64,000 nucleotides of DNA from JAEMQF01 sp963791595 (GCA_963791595.1 CAWBTF010000011.1:1-64000), one strand, 5' to 3'. Positions 1-9,157 are shown, counted from the first letter of the stretch. The notes: generated by a model from the letters alone, not told the origin. Numbers and translations are program-made.

Positions 1-116
1 CATAGGGGAACACCTGGTTCATCGGCTGGTAGGTCGTTTCCCACGCCGAGGCCGCGCGTCATGGCGGCGTAGTGTTCCTTCAGGCCCAGCTTCTTCTTGA
101 CTACTTTGGCGTCCAT
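1..116 (-). CDS. Second phenol-hydroxylase large-subunit-like gene, N-terminal fragment (cut by window edge)
   Basis: The first 24 codons read MDAKVVKKKLGLKEHYAAMT and onward. They closely match the N-terminus of the dmpN gene at 7483 (MDTRVVKKKLG...), and the DNA is clearly homologous over about 115 bases. The gene is therefore a second copy of the catalytic di-iron subunit, or of a related bacterial multicomponent monooxygenase. It starts 20 bp after the livF stop on the same strand, so it probably belongs to the same transcript. An extra G near position 38-40 breaks the frame; correcting it restores the expected GLGWETTYQPM. The rest lies outside the window, so its integrity and substrate class cannot be judged. 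Confidence 0.75.
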   Translation of the reverse strand, partial: MDAKVVKKKLGLKEHYAAMTRGLGVGNDLPADEPGVPL

Positions 117-136
117 GCGCTTGTCCTCGGTGAGGG

Positions 137-881
137 TCAGGTCAGCCCCACGGCTCCGCGGTCGCTGACGGGGAAGTAGGCGCGTGCAGGATGGCGGGGT
201 CGGTGCGCAGCTGTCGGGCCCGCCGTCGTAAGAGACTCGGCCGCGCGACATCACGTACACTGGTCGGCGAGCAGCGCGCGAGTTGCGTGAACTGTTCGAT
301 CAGCACACGCCGATGCCGCCGGCCGCGATGCGCCGGATCACCGGAACCAGGCGCGCGACGATCATCGGCGCCAGGCCGAACGAGAGCTCGTCGATCACCA
401 GAGAACGTCGGCGAGCGACCAGCGCCTGCGCGATCGCCACCATCTGCTGCTGGCCGCCGGAGAGGTCTCCCGCCAGTTGCCCGAGGCGTTCCTTCAACTC
501 GGGGAACAGATCGAGGGTACGCTGCAACGCGGCGTCGAGCTCGCCGCGCGGAGTTCGCTGCCCGCCACGCGCAGGTTGTCGCGCACGTTGAGTTCGCGCA
601 GCACCTGGTGGCCTTCGGGCACGGTGGCGATGCCGCGGCGCCGGATTTCGTCGGCGTCCTTGCCTTTGAGATCGATGCCGTCGAGCCAGATCTTGCCGAA
701 CGCCGGCTCGACCACACCCGAAATGCCGAGCACGGTGCTCGTCTTGCCTGCGCCGTTGGGCCCCATCAGCGCGGTGATCGACGCGGCTGTACGCGCAGGC
801 GAATGCCGTGCACGACGACTTGGTGCCGCGCACCATCACGAGGTCGTCGACCTTGAGCGGTTCGGCCTGTGCGGTCGTCAT
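137..881 (-). pseudogene. livF: ABC transporter ATP-binding protein LivF (several frame breaks)
   Basis: This is the second ATPase of a branched-chain-amino-acid-type (HAAT) ABC importer; it powers uptake from the cytoplasmic face. Piecing frames together gives the N-terminus MTTAQAEPLKVDD, Walker A (MGPNGAGKTST), the LSGGQQQM signature, and a C-terminus typical of LivF (LIEQFTQLA ... AYFPVSD). The start ATG overlaps the livG stop as ATGA. At least three or four one-base breaks (near 820-790, 570, 300 and 240) interrupt the frame, so no intact protein can be read as the sequence stands. The total span of about 248 codons is normal for the family. Whether the breaks are sequencing errors or real is open. 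Confidence 0.8.
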
Positions 882-1607
882 GCGGCAACTCCGAGGTCCG
901 CGAACTCGCCGAGGTAGGCACGGCGCACGTCGGGCTCGTTCAGCACGAAGGAGGTCGGCCCGACGGCGAGCAGCTTGCCGAAGTCGAGCACCATGGTTTG
1001 TTCGCAGCAATCGGCGATCAGGCCGACGTCGTGGTCGATCAGGAACACCTGCGCGCCGCAATAGCCATGGATGCCGCGAATCACGTTCTGCAAGTGGCGC
1101 GATTCGGGTTCTGACAGGCCGGCGCCGGGTTCGTCCAGCATCACGAGGCGCGGCTTGCCGATCAGGGCCTTCGCGATTTCCGTCAGGTGCCGCTCTTCAG
1201 TGGACAAGGCGCTGCCACGCCGGTCGATGCGTTTGCTGAGGCCCACATACGCAATCGCGTCGCTCACCGCCTTGTCGGCTTCTGTGCGCGAGGTGTAGCC
1301 GGCATGGTCGGCGATCGCCTGGACGTTCTCCCGCAAACTCAAGTCGTCGGCGATCTGATCCGTCTGGAAGGTGCGACGCAAGCCGAGCGTGGCGCGCTCG
1401 TGCGGCGGCACCTGGGTCATGGGGATCCCATCACGCCGACCGCGCCGGTGAGCGGCGTGACGAAGCCCGACAGCACATTGAGCAACGTCGTCTGCCTGCG
1501 CCGTTAGGGCCGATCAGGCCGACGATCGCCTTGTCGAGCGTCACCGTGAGGCCGTCGATGGGCCTGACGCCGCCGAATTGGACGGTGAGGTTTTCGATTT
1601 CGATCAT
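878..1607 (-). pseudogene. livG: ABC transporter ATP-binding protein LivG (frame breaks)
   Basis: First ATPase of the HAAT-type importer. From MIEIENLTVQFGGV it reads into the Walker A region GLIGPNGAG. One base is then missing where the Lys-Thr-Thr codons should be (about 1500), and a second slip occurs near 1425. From 1420 the frame is open to the end and shows the LivG-type signature segment LSTEERHLTEIAKAL, Walker B (LVMLDEPGAGLS) and the H-loop (FLIDHDVGLI). I chose the conventional start at 1607. The same frame is open upstream to a GTG at 1802 that overlaps the livM stop, so a 65-residue N-terminal extension is possible. It overlaps livF by 4 bp. Confidence 0.82.
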
Positions 1608-1835
1608 GTGTCTTGCTTGATCGATGCAAATGTGGCCGTGCGTGTGCTGGCCTGCGAGCATCTGCGCGGCGCGGCGGGCGGTACCCGGCGGGGGCTCATG
1701 CTCGGGCCCCTGCCCGTAGCGCCTGCCGCGCCACGCCCAAACCGAAGCGGCGACCACCAGCGTCGAATCCAGCCGCACACTGAACAGAAGTACGCATATC
1801 ACCGATAGGCCGCAAACGGCTTTGGAAACCGCCGA

Positions 1836-3275
1836 TCAATGCGCTCTCGCAGCGGCAACACATGCGGATACGCAGCAATCTCGAACCCGGCCTTCGCCGC
1901 CATCGCCAACCACACGATGGCCAAGCCACGAGGTAGGCCACGTCGAACACGCCGCTGCCACCCACGCAACGAACAGGCCGATGAAGAGCAAGTTGATCAC
2001 ACGCTTGGGAAGGCGGTGATCGGGCGAGTCCGTGCGCTTCGAAGAAGTCGCGATGCGCAGCGACACCGCAGCTTCCAAATCTTCGGCGCGGTCTTGCACC
2101 GGCTTGCCGAAGAAGCCGAGCAACAGCCAGCACACGCCAGGAATGGCCATGCGGAACAGCAGCGCGATCAGCGCGATGAAGATCGTGCCGGCAAATCCCG
2201 CCAGGCCGGCGAGTGAGAAAGCGAAGCCCAAGGCAAGCGCGATCACGCCCCAGGTCAGCGTGCCCTCGACGATGCGGCTCACGCGAACGAATTTGTAGAA
2301 GTCGGCCAGTTGCCCGGCGAGTCCTGTGCGGCCTTGAATTAGAGACACCAGTAATGCGAAACCGTAGAACGCATTCGCCAGGTTGCCGTCCACGCCGTGG
2401 TCGTTCAGCAGCGCCGGCAGCGCGCGCATCAACAGGCCCGCGAACACTGCGCCCATCCAGTGGTAGGCACCGCCCACGACCGTCAGCGCGTACAGCAGGA
2501 TCGATTGCGCGACCGGGAAGCCGGTGTTGTCGAGCTGGCCGTTCAGGCCGGCGATCAACCCACCCGCCAGCCCGGCGAGAAACCCGCCAAGCGCGAACGC
2601 CCAGGCCTTGTAGCGCACCACGCTCACGCCCGCGGCGATGGCCGCAGCCTCGCTCTTGCGAATCAGCGCCCAGGCGCGCCCCGGCATCGTGGCGCGTTGC
2701 CATTCGATCAGCGCCAATCCGGCGGCGAGCCAGAACATCGTGTAGCGGAAGTAGGCGCCGTCGCCACGCGCGATCCACGGGCGCTCGATCAGTACGCGCT
2801 GGCCGGCGACGATCTTGCCGGTCCAGCCCGGGCCGCCGTCGGGGAAGCCGATCACGTTCAGCACCACCTGCACTGCGGCGGCAATCATCAATGTCAGCAG
2901 CGCGAGGTAGAGGCCGCGCATGCGCAGCGCCGGCAAGCCGAGAATCAGGCCGAACACGCCGGCGATCAGCGCGCCCAGCAGCAGCGCCACTTCGAACGGC
3001 AATGCCAGCCCGTGAATCAGGCGCAGGCAGAACCAGCCGCCCACGCCCGCGAGCGCGAATTGCGCGAGCGACACCATGCCGAGCTGGCCGTAGAGCAGCG
3101 CCACCGTGCCGGCAGCGAGCGTGAGGCAGGCCACCGTCGTCATTGTGTTCAGCCAATAGGCCGAGAACAGCCAAGGCCCGAGCACGGCGACGATGCCGAA
3201 CGTGATCCACATCGGCAATACGCGCGACAGCGGCGTGCCTGGCGGGATGTCGGGTTTGTCGCGGTCGCGTGCCAT
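1836..3275 (-). CDS. livM: HAAT-type ABC transporter permease LivM with C-terminal extension
   Basis: Inner-membrane permease of the livKHMGF importer. Residues 1 to about 340 carry the usual run of hydrophobic segments and the family glycine-rich stretch (LAGLAGGLIAGLNGQLDNTG). After that comes an unusual extra 90-140 residues with further membrane segments (VIALALGFAFSLAGLAGFAG, LIALLFRMAIPGVCWLLLGF) and then an acidic/basic linker. The readable frame stops at 1836. A better ending (AAKAGFEIAAYPHV ... stop at 1799) is reached by shifting frame near 1950, so the true C-terminus is probably at 1799. Neighbours livH (18 bp upstream) and livG support one operon. Confidence 0.85.
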   Translation of the reverse strand: MARDRDKPDIPPGTPLSRVLPMWITFGIVAVLGPWLFSAYWLNTMTTVACLTLAAGTVALLYGQLGMVSLAQFALAGVGGWFCLRLIHGLALPFEVALLLGALIAGVFGLILGLPALRMRGLYLALLTLMIAAAVQVVLNVIGFPDGGPGWTGKIVAGQRVLIERPWIARGDGAYFRYTMFWLAAGLALIEWQRATMPGRAWALIRKSEAAAIAAGVSVVRYKAWAFALGGFLAGLAGGLIAGLNGQLDNTGFPVAQSILLYALTVVGGAYHWMGAVFAGLLMRALPALLNDHGVDGNLANAFYGFALLVSLIQGRTGLAGQLADFYKFVRVSRIVEGTLTWGVIALALGFAFSLAGLAGFAGTIFIALIALLFRMAIPGVCWLLLGFFGKPVQDRAEDLEAAVSLRIATSSKRTDSPDHRLPKRVINLLFIGLFVAWVAAACSTWPTSWLGHRVVGDGGEGRVRDCCVSACVAAARAH

Positions 3276-3293
3276 GGCTCTTTGCTACCCCGG

Positions 3294-4178
3294 CTATTCC
3301 AGATGCGTGTTGTCGCGCGACAACCCGATGCCCTTGCGCTGGTACCAGAGCACGGCAGCGATGGCGACAACGAACGCCGTGGCCGAGCCGTAGCGTTGCA
3401 GCCCCGGCTGCAAGGACGTCAAGGCTTCGATCACGCCGATCGCCAGGCCACCGGCCACGGTGAGCGGCAGCGACGCCATGCGTCCGACCATGGCCGCGGC
3501 CATCGACGGGATCACGAGAAACGTCAACACGATGGGGTTGAGCCGCACCATGTTGCCCATGAACAGGCCGGTGACGCCGGCCAGTACGCCGGCAATCGTC
3601 CAGGCCCAGGTGTCCACGCGCTTGATGCGCACGCCGAGCAAGCTGCTCAGCGTGCGGTTGCTTTGCAGCGCGCGCATGCGCAGGCCGAGCGGCGTGTTCG
3701 CGAGCATCCACGCCATGGCCAGCGTCGCCAAGGCGGCAAACGTCAATGCCGCGAGGCGCGTGTAGCTCACCAGGCGCTTGCCGTCGACTTCAATGCCTCC
3801 GGCGTCGGTGGGCAGCGGCAGGCGCCGCGGCGTGTCGCCCCAGTACCACTGCGCAATGCCCATGATCATCAGCGCGAAGCCGAGCGTGGCCATGGCGCGG
3901 ATCGTGCGGTCCTGGTGCGTGAGCGAGGGCGCGATGTAGCGGCCGTAGGCCCACGACAGCAGCGTCGCGCAGCCCACGCCGGCCAGCCAGCCCATCCAGT
4001 CGGCGTAGTCGAGGTCGACGACCTGCCAGCAAATCATTGCCGCCAGGCCGCCCAGCGCGCCATAGGCGAAGTTCACCACGCCGCTGGCACGGTACAGCAC
4101 CACCAGGCCGACGCCCGACAGTGCATACACCGCGCCGACGCTGATACCGACCACGAGGAAGGGCAACAGACTGTCCAT
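3294..4178 (-). CDS. livH: HAAT-type ABC transporter permease LivH
   Basis: An intact 294-residue integral membrane permease, the usual length for LivH. It begins MDSLLPFLVVGISVGAVYAL and contains the family loop with GLVVLYRASGVVNFAYG near residue 25-40 and LGLRMRALQSN near 170-185, the segment that contacts the ATPase. With LivM it forms the membrane channel of the importer. It lies 37 bp downstream of livK. Placement directly behind phenol hydroxylase genes suggests that the substrate is an aromatic or an aromatic breakdown product rather than an amino acid; this is inferred from context only. Confidence 0.9.
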   Translation of the reverse strand: MDSLLPFLVVGISVGAVYALSGVGLVVLYRASGVVNFAYGALGGLAAMICWQVVDLDYADWMGWLAGVGCATLLSWAYGRYIAPSLTHQDRTIRAMATLGFALMIMGIAQWYWGDTPRRLPLPTDAGGIEVDGKRLVSYTRLAALTFAALATLAMAWMLANTPLGLRMRALQSNRTLSSLLGVRIKRVDTWAWTIAGVLAGVTGLFMGNMVRLNPIVLTFLVIPSMAAAMVGRMASLPLTVAGGLAIGVIEALTSLQPGLQRYGSATAFVVAIAAVLWYQRKGIGLSRDNTHLE

Positions 4179-4215
4179 GGTGAACTTCGGTGGGCTCTTG
4201 CTTCGTCAACCGAAA

Positions 4216-5463
4216 TCAGTTGACGAGGCCGCCCTTCTTTTCGAGTTCGAGCACGTCGGCCAGCTCCGCGTCCTTCGAGCGGTAGCACGGCGTCAGCGTC
4301 TTGAAGCCGCCGGCAATCAGCTCGGCCGCGCGGCCTTCATGGTTCGGCTGATGCCGTTCGCCCGGGCCGAAGTACCACGGCGCGCACATCATGTCGGTGC
4401 GGACGTTGGCGATGCCCTTGAACGCGTCATGCACCGCCTTGCGGTCGATGTTGCCCTTGATCTTCAGCAGCGCCTCGGTCGCGACGCGTGCCGACAGGTG
4501 ACCGGCCTGCGAGAAGGTGTCGCGCGGATCCGTCTTGGCGCCGTACTTGTCCATGATCGACTTCCAGTTCTTCATGTCGGGGGTGTCGGCGTCCATGGGC
4601 TGCAACTCCATGTGAACTTGCAGCTTGTTGTGCCAGTACTTGCCCACGGCCTTGGGCATGTCGGCGTGGTAGGCCGAGGTCGGCAGACCCCACTTCATCG
4701 TCTTGCCCAGGTCTTGCTGTTCGGCCGCGGTGAGGATCGGCAGCATCATGCCGCGCGGCATGCCCAGCACCACGCCTTCACCTTTCGCCGCGGCGATTTG
4801 CAGTGCGATCGCGTTGCCGTCGAGCTGGCCCGGATCGAAGATCACTGTCTTCACCGGAATGCCGGCCGTCTTGCCGTAGGACTCGACACCGCCGCAGACC
4901 CAGTCGCCAAAGCCGGGGATGCCGGGGGCGACGCAGGTCAGGCTCTTCAGCTTGAACGTCTCGGCGATGTACTGCGCCGCGCCCACCGTCGATTGCCGCG
5001 GGCCCGAGTTGAACGACACATAGTTCTTGCCGAAGAAGCAGGCGCGTGGCACACCCACGCCGGAAATGACGGCCACGCCTTCGGATTCATACAGCTTGTT
5101 GTTCGCGCCGCATTCGACAAAGCTGGAAGAACCCACCATGCCCACGACCTTGGTGTCTTTCACGAGCTTGCTCGCGGCTTGCGCGGCGACTTCGGGGTTC
5201 CAGGTGTCGTCCTGGATCGTGTAGGCGATGGGCCGGCCGTTGATGCCGCCGTTCGCGTTCACGCACTTGAAGTAGGCGTCCGCGGCGCGTGCCGAGGATG
5301 AGAAGTCCTCGGGCCCCGTTTTGCCGACGACGGCGCCGATCTGGATCGGCTCGCCGGTGGCCTTCTTTCCATTGCTCAGACCGCACTTGTCTTGCGCGAG
5401 AGCGCTGGTGCTCATGGCCGTGCCGGCCAGAATGGCCGCCGCTGCGAAGTAACGCTTGCTCAT
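4216..5463 (-). CDS. livK: Periplasmic substrate-binding protein LivK-like
   Basis: An intact 415-residue receptor of the branched-chain amino acid/amide/aromatic family (Peripla_BP_6). It has a Sec signal peptide with a probable cut after STSALAQ. The mature part shows IQIGAVVGKTGPEDFSS and the family sequence GGINGRPIAYTIQDDTWNP. It delivers ligand to LivHM. A strong Shine-Dalgarno (GAGGAGA) precedes the ATG. It starts about 100 bp after dmpO on the same strand, so it is probably co-expressed with the hydroxylase. Related receptors bind aromatic acids and phenolics, which fits the neighbourhood, but the ligand cannot be read from sequence. Confidence 0.88.
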   Translation of the reverse strand: MSKRYFAAAAILAGTAMSTSALAQDKCGLSNGKKATGEPIQIGAVVGKTGPEDFSSSARAADAYFKCVNANGGINGRPIAYTIQDDTWNPEVAAQAASKLVKDTKVVGMVGSSSFVECGANNKLYESEGVAVISGVGVPRACFFGKNYVSFNSGPRQSTVGAAQYIAETFKLKSLTCVAPGIPGFGDWVCGGVESYGKTAGIPVKTVIFDPGQLDGNAIALQIAAAKGEGVVLGMPRGMMLPILTAAEQQDLGKTMKWGLPTSAYHADMPKAVGKYWHNKLQVHMELQPMDADTPDMKNWKSIMDKYGAKTDPRDTFSQAGHLSARVATEALLKIKGNIDRKAVHDAFKGIANVRTDMMCAPWYFGPGERHQPNHEGRAAELIAGGFKTLTPCYRSKDAELADVLELEKKGGLVN

Positions 5464-5566
5464 AGGTCTCCTCGGTTCAAATGTGGCCCGGATTCTGTGG
5501 AAAGCGCGGCGGGCCGGGCTGGTTTGCCTGCTGCGTCATGAAGATTCAACGTGTTGCGGAGGGCAC

Positions 5567-5923
5567 TCAACTGCACGACCCACCGATGCCGGTGAGCCCC
5601 GGCGTGCGAAAGCGAATCGCCGACTTGTGCGTGAGGCCGTTGGCGCGCATCGACTTCGTGGCTTCAGGAATCCACGAGCGGCCGGAACGCGACCATTCGG
5701 CGCGCGCCCAGTCGACCTTGGCAAAGTCGGGGTGCTTGCCGTACACGCCGGGCAACACGTTGCGGATGAAGTCGGCGAACGACAGGTAGGACGGCACCGG
5801 CACGCACACCGGCGCGCAGAACATCAGATGGTCTTCCCAGCCGATGTAAAGCAGCGGCGCGACGAATTTCTCCACCGCGTCCTGCGCCGGGAAGTCGTAG
5901 GTGCCCAGCGCCGTGACGCTCAT
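5567..5923 (-). CDS. dmpO: Phenol hydroxylase subunit P4 (DmpO-like, hydroxylase gamma subunit)
   Basis: 118 residues, the usual size for DmpO, the small gamma subunit of the di-iron phenol hydroxylase (alpha-beta-gamma)2 complex. Family sequence is obvious: LLYIGWEDHLMFCAP, VLPGVYGKHPDF, and the C-terminal HKSAIRFRTPGLTGIGG. The start ATG overlaps the dmpN stop as ATGA, which also fixes the dmpN end. In known operons dmpP (the FAD/2Fe-2S reductase) follows dmpO. Here livK follows after 103 bp with no reductase. Confidence 0.9.
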   Translation of the reverse strand: MSVTALGTYDFPAQDAVEKFVAPLLYIGWEDHLMFCAPVCVPVPSYLSFADFIRNVLPGVYGKHPDFAKVDWARAEWSRSGRSWIPEATKSMRANGLTHKSAIRFRTPGLTGIGGSCS

Positions 5924-7483
5924 GTTTGCGCTCCGTGCACGGCGGGTCCGCACCACTGCGCGAAGTTCTTTTGGTCTTCCGAGCCTTCGAAGTCGAAGTT
6001 GTCGTGGCCGACGTTCATCTCGTAGTAGTCAAGCACCGCCAGCAGCGGGTCGAAGCCTTCGCGGTCGGGTCGGTGCCGGGCTTGAAGCAGTTGCCCTGGT
6101 AGATCTGATGCACCGGCAGCCAGGCCTGCACGTACTTCTGTGGCTCGCCGTCGAAGATGTCCTTGCAGTGGTCGCTGCAGAAGTGGTACTTGTCGCCCTT
6201 GAACTCCGACTCGCGGTAGCAGATCTTGCGTGGCCGTCGCCCGGCTCGGTGAAGAGCATCGGGATCTGGCACGTCGTGCACAGCATCGGCAGCGTCTTGT
6301 TGTAGAAGCGTTTGCCTTGCTCCTGCTGCTTTCGGCTAGTGCTCCAGGCGCGGGCGGTAGAGCTAGTCGAAGGTGGTCGGGTACTTCTCGACAAGCCACG
6401 CCATCTCTTCGTCGCTCGGCACCCAGGTATGGAAGGCGGCCGCGGCGCTGTAGTTGTAGAACGTGGTCCAGGCCTGGTGGCTGATGTGGTCCTTGCCTTC
6501 GCAGGCGTCCTTCCAGCCCTTGGGCTCGCGGATGCCGTAACGCGCCAGGTCCTTGAACAGGGCGCCGCCGCTTTGCTCGGCGTACATCTCCCACGCTTCC
6601 TTCCAGCTCATCACGCGCTTGGGCAGCATGTAGTCCTGCATCATCGCCACCAGCGTGAGCAGCGCGGTAGCCGCGCCAGAACCACTTGTCGATCCAGCTC
6701 TGCACGATCGGCACGTTGGCCGGGTCCTGCTCGAGCATGAACTTGATGCACTCGATGCCCAGCGTCATGTGGCGCGCACTCGTCGCTCTGCGCCAGAAGC
6801 CGAAGGTCACGGTGGACATGTCGCCGTTGTGCGCCGCGCCGCGACATGAAGGGCACGAACAGCAGGTTCGTCAGCACGTACTCGAACGAGAAGCTCACCG
6901 CGGTCAGGAACTCGAACGGCCCGCCGGTGATCGCGTCTTCGAAGAAGGACTTCGGCACCGACAGGTACCAGACGCGGTCGAACCAGTGGTGCGACTGGTG
7001 CATGCCGTTGAAGTACTTGTTGTAGTGCGACAGCGCGTGGGTCTCGGTCTGGTAGTGGCGCAGCTCGTCGATCGACTGCATCTGGCCGCCACGCGCACGC
7101 CCTCGCCGCTGAACTGGCGGCCCACATGTGCGAAGCCGCGGTGGGCGTAGTACTCCAGCGGCGTGACGCCCTGGATGAACAGCTTGAGCGCGTTGACATA
7201 GCGCGCATCGCGAAATGCCGAGCTGGCCGTTGTTCTGCGCGAAGGCATCGATCACGGCGTAGAGCTTCGTTCCTTTTCGCCCTGGTACTTCCAGTAGGCG
7301 TCCATCGTCAGGCGGAACGGGTCTTCCCATTTGTCCCAGTCGTGGATCTTGATGCCCTCGTAGCGGTCGTACGGGAACACCGCGTCCATCGGCTGGTAGC
7401 TGGTTTCCCAGCCGAGGCCGCGCGTCATCGCGGCGTAGCGCTCCTTCAGGCCCGAGCTTCTTCTTCACGACGCGCGTGTCCAT
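5920..7483 (-). pseudogene. dmpN: Phenol hydroxylase large subunit P3 (DmpN-like, catalytic alpha subunit), many frame breaks
   Basis: Catalytic di-iron subunit that hydroxylates phenol to catechol. Its span of about 521 codons matches DmpN. Across frames both iron-binding motifs are present: DELRHYQTE near 7055 and a second SDE-RHMTLG motif near 6780. The family Cys pairs are also there (LCTTCQIP and FCSDHC near 6270-6160). The frame is broken at least seven times (about 7454, 7276, 7212, 7090, 6845, 6790 and 6660). In addition two in-frame TAG codons sit nine codons apart (6365-6363 and 6338-6336), where Lys and Trp are expected. Comparison with the copy at 1-116 shows that the 7454 break is a single extra base. 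Confidence 0.85.
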
Positions 7484-7516
7484 GATCTGTGTCTCGCTTG
7501 CGGCGCTATGGGTGAG

Positions 7517-7797
7517 TCAGTCGGGCTCAATGACTGCCAGCTCAGGGTGAGCTGGTCGTCGTCTTCGTCGATATGGCCGGACAGCGTGACCAGGCTCAAG
7601 TGGATGCGCTGCAGGTCGAACGGCCGGCCGGTCTGTTCTTCGATGGTTTCGCGCTTGATCGTCAGGCTGTTCGGCGCGTCGATCTTCACCAGGCCGGGCG
7701 AATGAACGGCCGCGGCATGCGCGTTGTCGGCCAGGATCGCGTCGACGATCGGGCGCGAGTCTTCGTTGTCTTGGAAGGCGATGAACACGTTGGACAT
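7517..7797 (-). CDS. dmpM: Phenol hydroxylase activator subunit P2 (DmpM-like)
   Basis: Small cofactor-less coupling/effector protein that docks on the hydroxylase and tunes oxygen activation. From MSNVFIAFQDNEDSRPIVDA to HIDEDDDQLTLSWQ the sequence is diagnostic of DmpM/MmoB proteins (about 90 residues). The readable frame overruns to 7465; a one-base correction after LSW gives a stop at 7517, which restores the usual length. Upstream, the same raw frame is open into dmpL, creating an apparent fusion that I consider an artefact. Confidence 0.85.
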
Positions 7798-7810
7798 GGG
7801 GGTTCCCGAA

Positions 7811-8849
7811 TCAGAGGCGAAGGTCGGTGCGGCGAACGGCTTGGCGTGAACCTGGTCACGCGGCAGCCCCGCTTTCTTGCAGCGGGCATCGAGCAGGGCA
7901 CGCGCCGCGGCAAGAGCTTTCTGCCCCGTCGCACCGAGCGCCAGTTCGGCGATCGGCGCGAGCGCGGCCTGCGCGCGGTCGGCCCAGGTCTTGGCCCAGC
8001 CGGAGATCAGCGCGCGGTTCGCATCGGACTCGGCCGCGGCGACCTTGACCACGGCGTCGACCCAGCGCGCGACTCTTCATGCCACTCGGGCATGAACGAG
8101 GTGAGCATCGAGACGGCGGTGCCGCCTTGCAGCGCCAGGTGCTCGTCGACGAAATTGCCGTAGATCAGCGGGTAGAGCTGGCCGTCGAGCGCGAGGTTCT
8201 GCGCGACGAACAGTTCGAACGGGTCTTTCAGGACCAGCGTGTCCTCGACATAGCGGCGCAGCACCTGCCAGTGCGGGTTGCCGAGCCAGTCGTTCTTGCC
8301 GGCTTCCAGCACGCCGGGCTCGTCAGCGCCAGGCCCAGGCGCGTCAGGTACTGCGCCACGCCGAGGTGGTCCATCGCATGGAACATCGCCGGCGCGGTGA
8401 ACGCCGTGCCGTAGCCGTAGGCGCCGATCGAAGCAGTTGTTCATGTTGCCGCCCCAGGCCACATGGCGCAGCGGCATCAGCACGGCGCAGGCCTTGGCGC
8501 GGGTGGCGTCGGGCATCTTGGCGAGCAGGCCGCGCGATTCGACGAATTGGTAGTTCGTCTCCATCGCGTCTTGCTGGCGCGCGCGAGCCATCGTCCAGGT
8601 GCCGTAGTAATACTGGCGCGGGTCGCGCAGCACATACCAGTCGGCCAGCACGACCGCCGAGCGCGACGCGTCGAACAGCTCGTGCTGCGGGTCCCAGGTG
8701 GGGCGGTAGTGGAAGTTGCTCGTCGGCTGCGCGCCGAGCGTGGCCTCCTGATAGCGCGACGCAGGCTTGTCGTCGCCGACATACTTGGCCACATGCGCGA
8801 AGGTGTTGCGCAGCGGCTTGATCTCGCGGGCGTGCAGGTCGACGGTCAT
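7811..8849 (-). pseudogene. dmpL: Phenol hydroxylase subunit P1 (DmpL-like, hydroxylase beta subunit), frame breaks
   Basis: Beta subunit of the hydroxylase core; it is structural and lacks the iron ligands. It starts MTVDLHAREIKPLRNTFAHV and shows typical DmpL sequence (DPRQYYYGTWTMARARQQDA, LRHVAWGGNMNN, LYPLIYGNFVDEHL). It is broken near 8430 and restored near 8320 (the segment between reads correctly in another frame), then broken again near 8075. The frame implied after the last break ends at 7811-7813, 13 bp before the dmpM ATG. Total length of about 346 codons agrees with the family. Confidence 0.85.
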
Positions 8850-8886
8850 GCGCGGGCTCCGGTGTGGGCTTCTTGATTCAGGCTCG

Positions 8887-9111
8887 TCATTGCGCGCTGG
8901 TCAGAGATTCGTCGTCCAGGCGCTGTACCTGGTGCTTGGTGCAGAACTCGTTGAATGCCGCGCGCGGCAATACCAGTTCAGCGGCGAGCTCGGGCCAGCC
9001 GATCGAAAACTCGAACGCCACCAGGCCGTCGGCGCGAACCTGGGTGACACGAACGAACTTGCGCGTCACGTCCACAGGCGTTTGCGGGTCGGTAAAGGTG
9101 TCGGGATTCAT
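8887..9111 (-). CDS. dmpK: Phenol hydroxylase assembly protein P0 (DmpK-like)
   Basis: An intact small protein of 74 residues. DmpK family proteins bind the hydroxylase and help its assembly or iron loading without being needed for turnover. Diagnostic sequence: TRKFVRVTQVRADGLVAFEF and LPRAAFNEFCTKHQVQ. I use the ATG at 9111; a GTG two codons upstream (9117) is equally open, and neither has a clear Shine-Dalgarno. It is the first gene after the sigma-54-type promoter at 9142-9157 and the head of the whole minus-strand operon. Confidence 0.85.
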   Translation of the reverse strand: MNPDTFTDPQTPVDVTRKFVRVTQVRADGLVAFEFSIGWPELAAELVLPRAAFNEFCTKHQVQRLDDESLTSAQ

Positions 9112-9141
9112 CTGCACGATGCGGGGCGTGCCGGTTGCGTC

Positions 9142-9157
9142 TGCACAGCGTATGCCA
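9142..9157 (-). promoter_or_regulatory. Sigma-54 (-24/-12) promoter candidate for the phenol hydroxylase operon
   Basis: On the minus strand the sequence reads TGGCATACGCTGTGCA: the invariant GG, exactly 10 bases, then the invariant GC, close to the consensus TGGCAC-N5-TTGCA. The predicted start of transcription is near 9131, about 20 bases before the dmpK ATG. It fits the DmpR-type activator gene that diverges from the other side of this gap. Confidence 0.65.

Noticed and set aside
1696..3711. 671-codon open frame on the minus strand over livM/livH
   Set aside because: Arg/Ala/His-rich composition typical of a shadow frame in GC-rich DNA; the overlapping LivM and LivH frames have real membrane segments.
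7465..8052. Apparent fusion of the DmpL C-terminus with DmpM in one open frame
   Set aside because: A stop for DmpL exists in the neighbouring frame 13 bp before the dmpM ATG, and both proteins then have normal lengths; the fusion is a product of frame slips.
9123..9135. Alternative -24/-12 element just upstream of dmpK on the minus strand
   Set aside because: GG and GC are only 8 bases apart and the transcript start would fall inside dmpK; the element at 9142-9157 has the exact 10-base spacing.
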